This document shows positions 62,881 through 64,000 of a stretch of DNA of 64,000 nucleotides, piece by piece. Positions within the stretch are counted from its first letter, which is position 1. The number at the start of each line of letters is the position of its first letter. Location: contig CM068830.1 in the NCBI GenBank assembly GCA_028554795.2, forward strand, positions 109,195,214-109,259,213. The letters run 5' to 3'. A program made the position numbers and the translations under genes. The stretch is from Sinohyriopsis cumingii. Its lineage: Eukaryota; Mollusca; Bivalvia; Unionida; Unionidae. Below the pieces are notes generated by a model. That model made no database searches. It was not told the origin of the DNA and was given only the letters and a program-made list of their open reading frames with translations.

Positions 62881-63339
62881 CTAAATTTGAATAGGGCGCG
62901 CTAATCTTAGGCCGGATCCGTATGGGGGGCGTCTTAGATAAAGGCCGCTTCCCTTTTTTTTACCATATCGCCCTCCCATTACTTTGTGTACTAGTTTGTC
63001 GCCTACAGCTCCGGCCGCACCTAATCCTATCGCTTTTGCAATTGCCGGAAGAGCCCCGGATAATAATCCAGGAATAGCAGCTAGGAAAGGGAAAATTCAT
63101 CCCGTTTTGACCATGTCTCTGATGGCACCTATACTAAGATTCACATGAACGCCAGAATTCGCTGATTTGGCTTTGGTGAAACGTTCACGTTGACTCTTAG
63201 TTAGCGACAGTTTGTTAGGCCCACCCTGAATTTGATCATTTTTCAGGGTTAATTTCACACCGCATCGCTTTGCTGTTGCTGTTTGGAGTTTTTTCATCTG
63301 ACCCGGGGTCAGAGTTACGCTGACGTGTTCGTATGGCAT
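62881..63339 (-). pseudogene. pVI-like minor capsid protein, one in-frame stop
   Basis: The start PYEHVSVTLTPGQMKKLQTA is followed by VKLTLKNDQIQGG and a central KLSLTKSQRERFTKAKSANSG. After MVKTG a TGA at 63,097-63,099 stops the frame, but the same frame continues with a hydrophobic part (FLAAIPGLLSGALPAIAKAIG) and a Gly-rich end with GSGLYLRRPPYGSGLRL, closing with TAG at 62,881-62,883. The order (LTPGQ start, hydrophobic middle, GSGLYL end) is that of minor capsid proteins of related viruses, which may disrupt membranes like adenovirus pVI. The last ~75 bases overlap the protease frame. Confidence 0.78.
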
Positions 63340-63383
63340 ATTACTAATCGTTTAATCTAAATTTAGAAAAATCTAGGTTTTTG

Positions 63384-64000
63384 TTACATTTTCTCGACAG
63401 GCGCGTCGATGACTCTCATTCTGCCGCTGATTCCTTCCAGGATCATTGTTCTATCGCTGAGAATTACCGCGATTGCTTTGTGATTTAATCCACCTGTGTT
63501 AATTCTGGCTTTGATATGGATATCGACAACGGATTGTTTTACCAAATCAAGATGCTCCAGGGAAAAGTAGTAGATAGGATAGTGAGTATTAAAATCCAAC
63601 TGTGATATTTGCAATCCGGTATCGATATTTTGATCACGACCCATAAAACACAACAAGCGATGATATGCGCGAGCCGTCGAATAGTTGGCAAAATCAATTG
63701 ATATTTCCTCGGATGGTTCTTGTTGGCCATTTACTCTCAGTGATACGTTTGTTGCTCCAATGTGATCAAATATCATGTGACTATATAATTGATGATATCT
63801 TTCGGTACGCAAAAAAGCGATAAAGATATGCCTAGGTGCAGAGGTACCCTGCTGCCATGCAATACGCCAGGTAAAATCACCATTAATATTGGTATTTGTG
63901 GAATCTGTTGTTGTTGTCAGCCATGACATGACAGATTTACCACCCTGGTTCATGAACGATAATAATTTTTCTTCCTCGATTATTGATGGAGTTATCGCTA
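63384..64000 (-). CDS. MCP: Major capsid protein (DJR-like) of the second virus, C-terminal part
   Basis: The frame is open from the window end to TAA-type stop at 63,384, so only the C-terminal ~205 residues are seen. Motifs: FTWRIAWQQGTSAPRHIFIAF, MIFDHIGATNVSLRVNGQ, ISIDFANYSTARAYH and LDFNTHYPIYYFSLEHLD. These agree with the double-jelly-roll family found in many invertebrate genomes (DJR-like domain), and are unlike the adintovirus hexon at 25.8-26.9 kb. The ATG at 63,953 is internal, because homologous-looking coding continues above it. No break is visible. Confidence 0.85.
   Translation of the reverse strand, partial: AITPSIIEEEKLLSFMNQGGKSVMSWLTTTTDSTNTNINGDFTWRIAWQQGTSAPRHIFIAFLRTERYHQLYSHMIFDHIGATNVSLRVNGQQEPSEEISIDFANYSTARAYHRLLCFMGRDQNIDTGLQISQLDFNTHYPIYYFSLEHLDLVKQSVVDIHIKARINTGGLNHKAIAVILSDRTMILEGISGRMRVIDAPVEKM

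Larger units (their letters stand above)
51781..64000. mobile_element. Second endogenous virus (Polinton-like lineage with PolB-helicase), right end beyond the window
   Basis: A gene-dense block with morphogenesis genes (ATPase, adenain-like protease, pVI-like, penton-like, double-jelly-roll capsid), an integrase and a replicase that fuses PolB to an SF1 helicase. Leftward genes make up the particle; rightward ones are PLA2, integrase and small regulators. It shares no close sequence with the adintovirus, and its proteins belong to different subfamilies. Lesions are few and simple: one frameshift and three or four single stops, so it is younger than the element at 25-41 kb. Confidence 0.88.

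Overview
This window is animal nuclear DNA. The evidence is introns with consensus splice sites, exons of a surface receptor, a LINE, a tRNA-derived SINE and very dense (TA)n, (CA)n and (GA)n tracts. The SINE (a tRNA head, a conserved central block and a CAA-type tail) together with the microsatellite load fits a mollusc or another lophotrochozoan best; that placement is inference. Two unrelated lineages of integrated dsDNA viruses sit in this host background.

Layout. (1) About 2.4-14.3 kb: 3' half of a host receptor gene: a fibronectin III exon, a transmembrane exon and a cytoplasmic tail built from a repeated pair of exons (a 31-37 nt microexon plus a 113-nt exon). A decayed LINE (3.3-7.35 kb) lies in one intron. 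(2) 14.3-20.9 kb: repeat-rich non-coding DNA. (3) 20.9-25.3 kb: a 241-bp mini-element with 16-bp inverted ends, a broken packaging ATPase of the second viral lineage, a composite 42-bp/(TA)n satellite, a Crypton-type recombinase pseudogene and a foldback element. (4) 25,379-41,013: a complete but decaying adintovirus (Polinton/Maverick) with ~0.26-0.30 kb inverted ends, inserted in a (TA)n tract of the satellite. It carries capsid genes, an integrase, a packaging ATPase, a protein-primed type PolB, and accessory genes: a BIR protein, three tandem F-box-like proteins, a zinc-knuckle protein and a head-to-head gene pair. (5) 41.0-42.1 kb: the satellite and Crypton sequence repeat on the right flank. 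(6) 42.5-46.5 kb: remains of a primase and an origin-binding-protein type helicase, broken by a minisatellite and by a SINE with a 12-bp target duplication. (7) 46.5-51.8 kb: non-coding, several minisatellites. (8) 51,781 to the window end: a second virus, much better preserved, with ATPase, zinc-ribbon/phospholipase A2, integrase, an intact 995-residue PolB-SF1 helicase fusion, a Cys-rich protein, an HNH endonuclease, a penton-like protein, a membrane protein, a coiled-coil fibre-like protein, an adenain-like protease, a pVI-like protein and a double-jelly-roll capsid protein that runs off the window.

How they work together. Each virus has an integrate-replicate-package set: integrase joins the genome to host DNA, PolB copies it, the ATPase packages it into a capsid of double- and single-jelly-roll proteins, and in the second virus a protease matures the particle. 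The accessory genes of the first virus point to control of cell death (BIR) and possibly ubiquitination (F-box-like). Stops of all three kinds in the first virus argue for decay, not recoding.

The most unusual signal is at the right end of the adintovirus. Two divergent genes each end, 21-25 nt after their stop codons, in a match to the animal histone mRNA 3' stem-loop followed 13 nt later by a purine-rich element like the U7 snRNA site. Their shared promoter has a CRE, two CCAAT boxes and two TATA boxes. This is the layout of a histone H2A-H2B gene pair, but neither protein looks like a histone.
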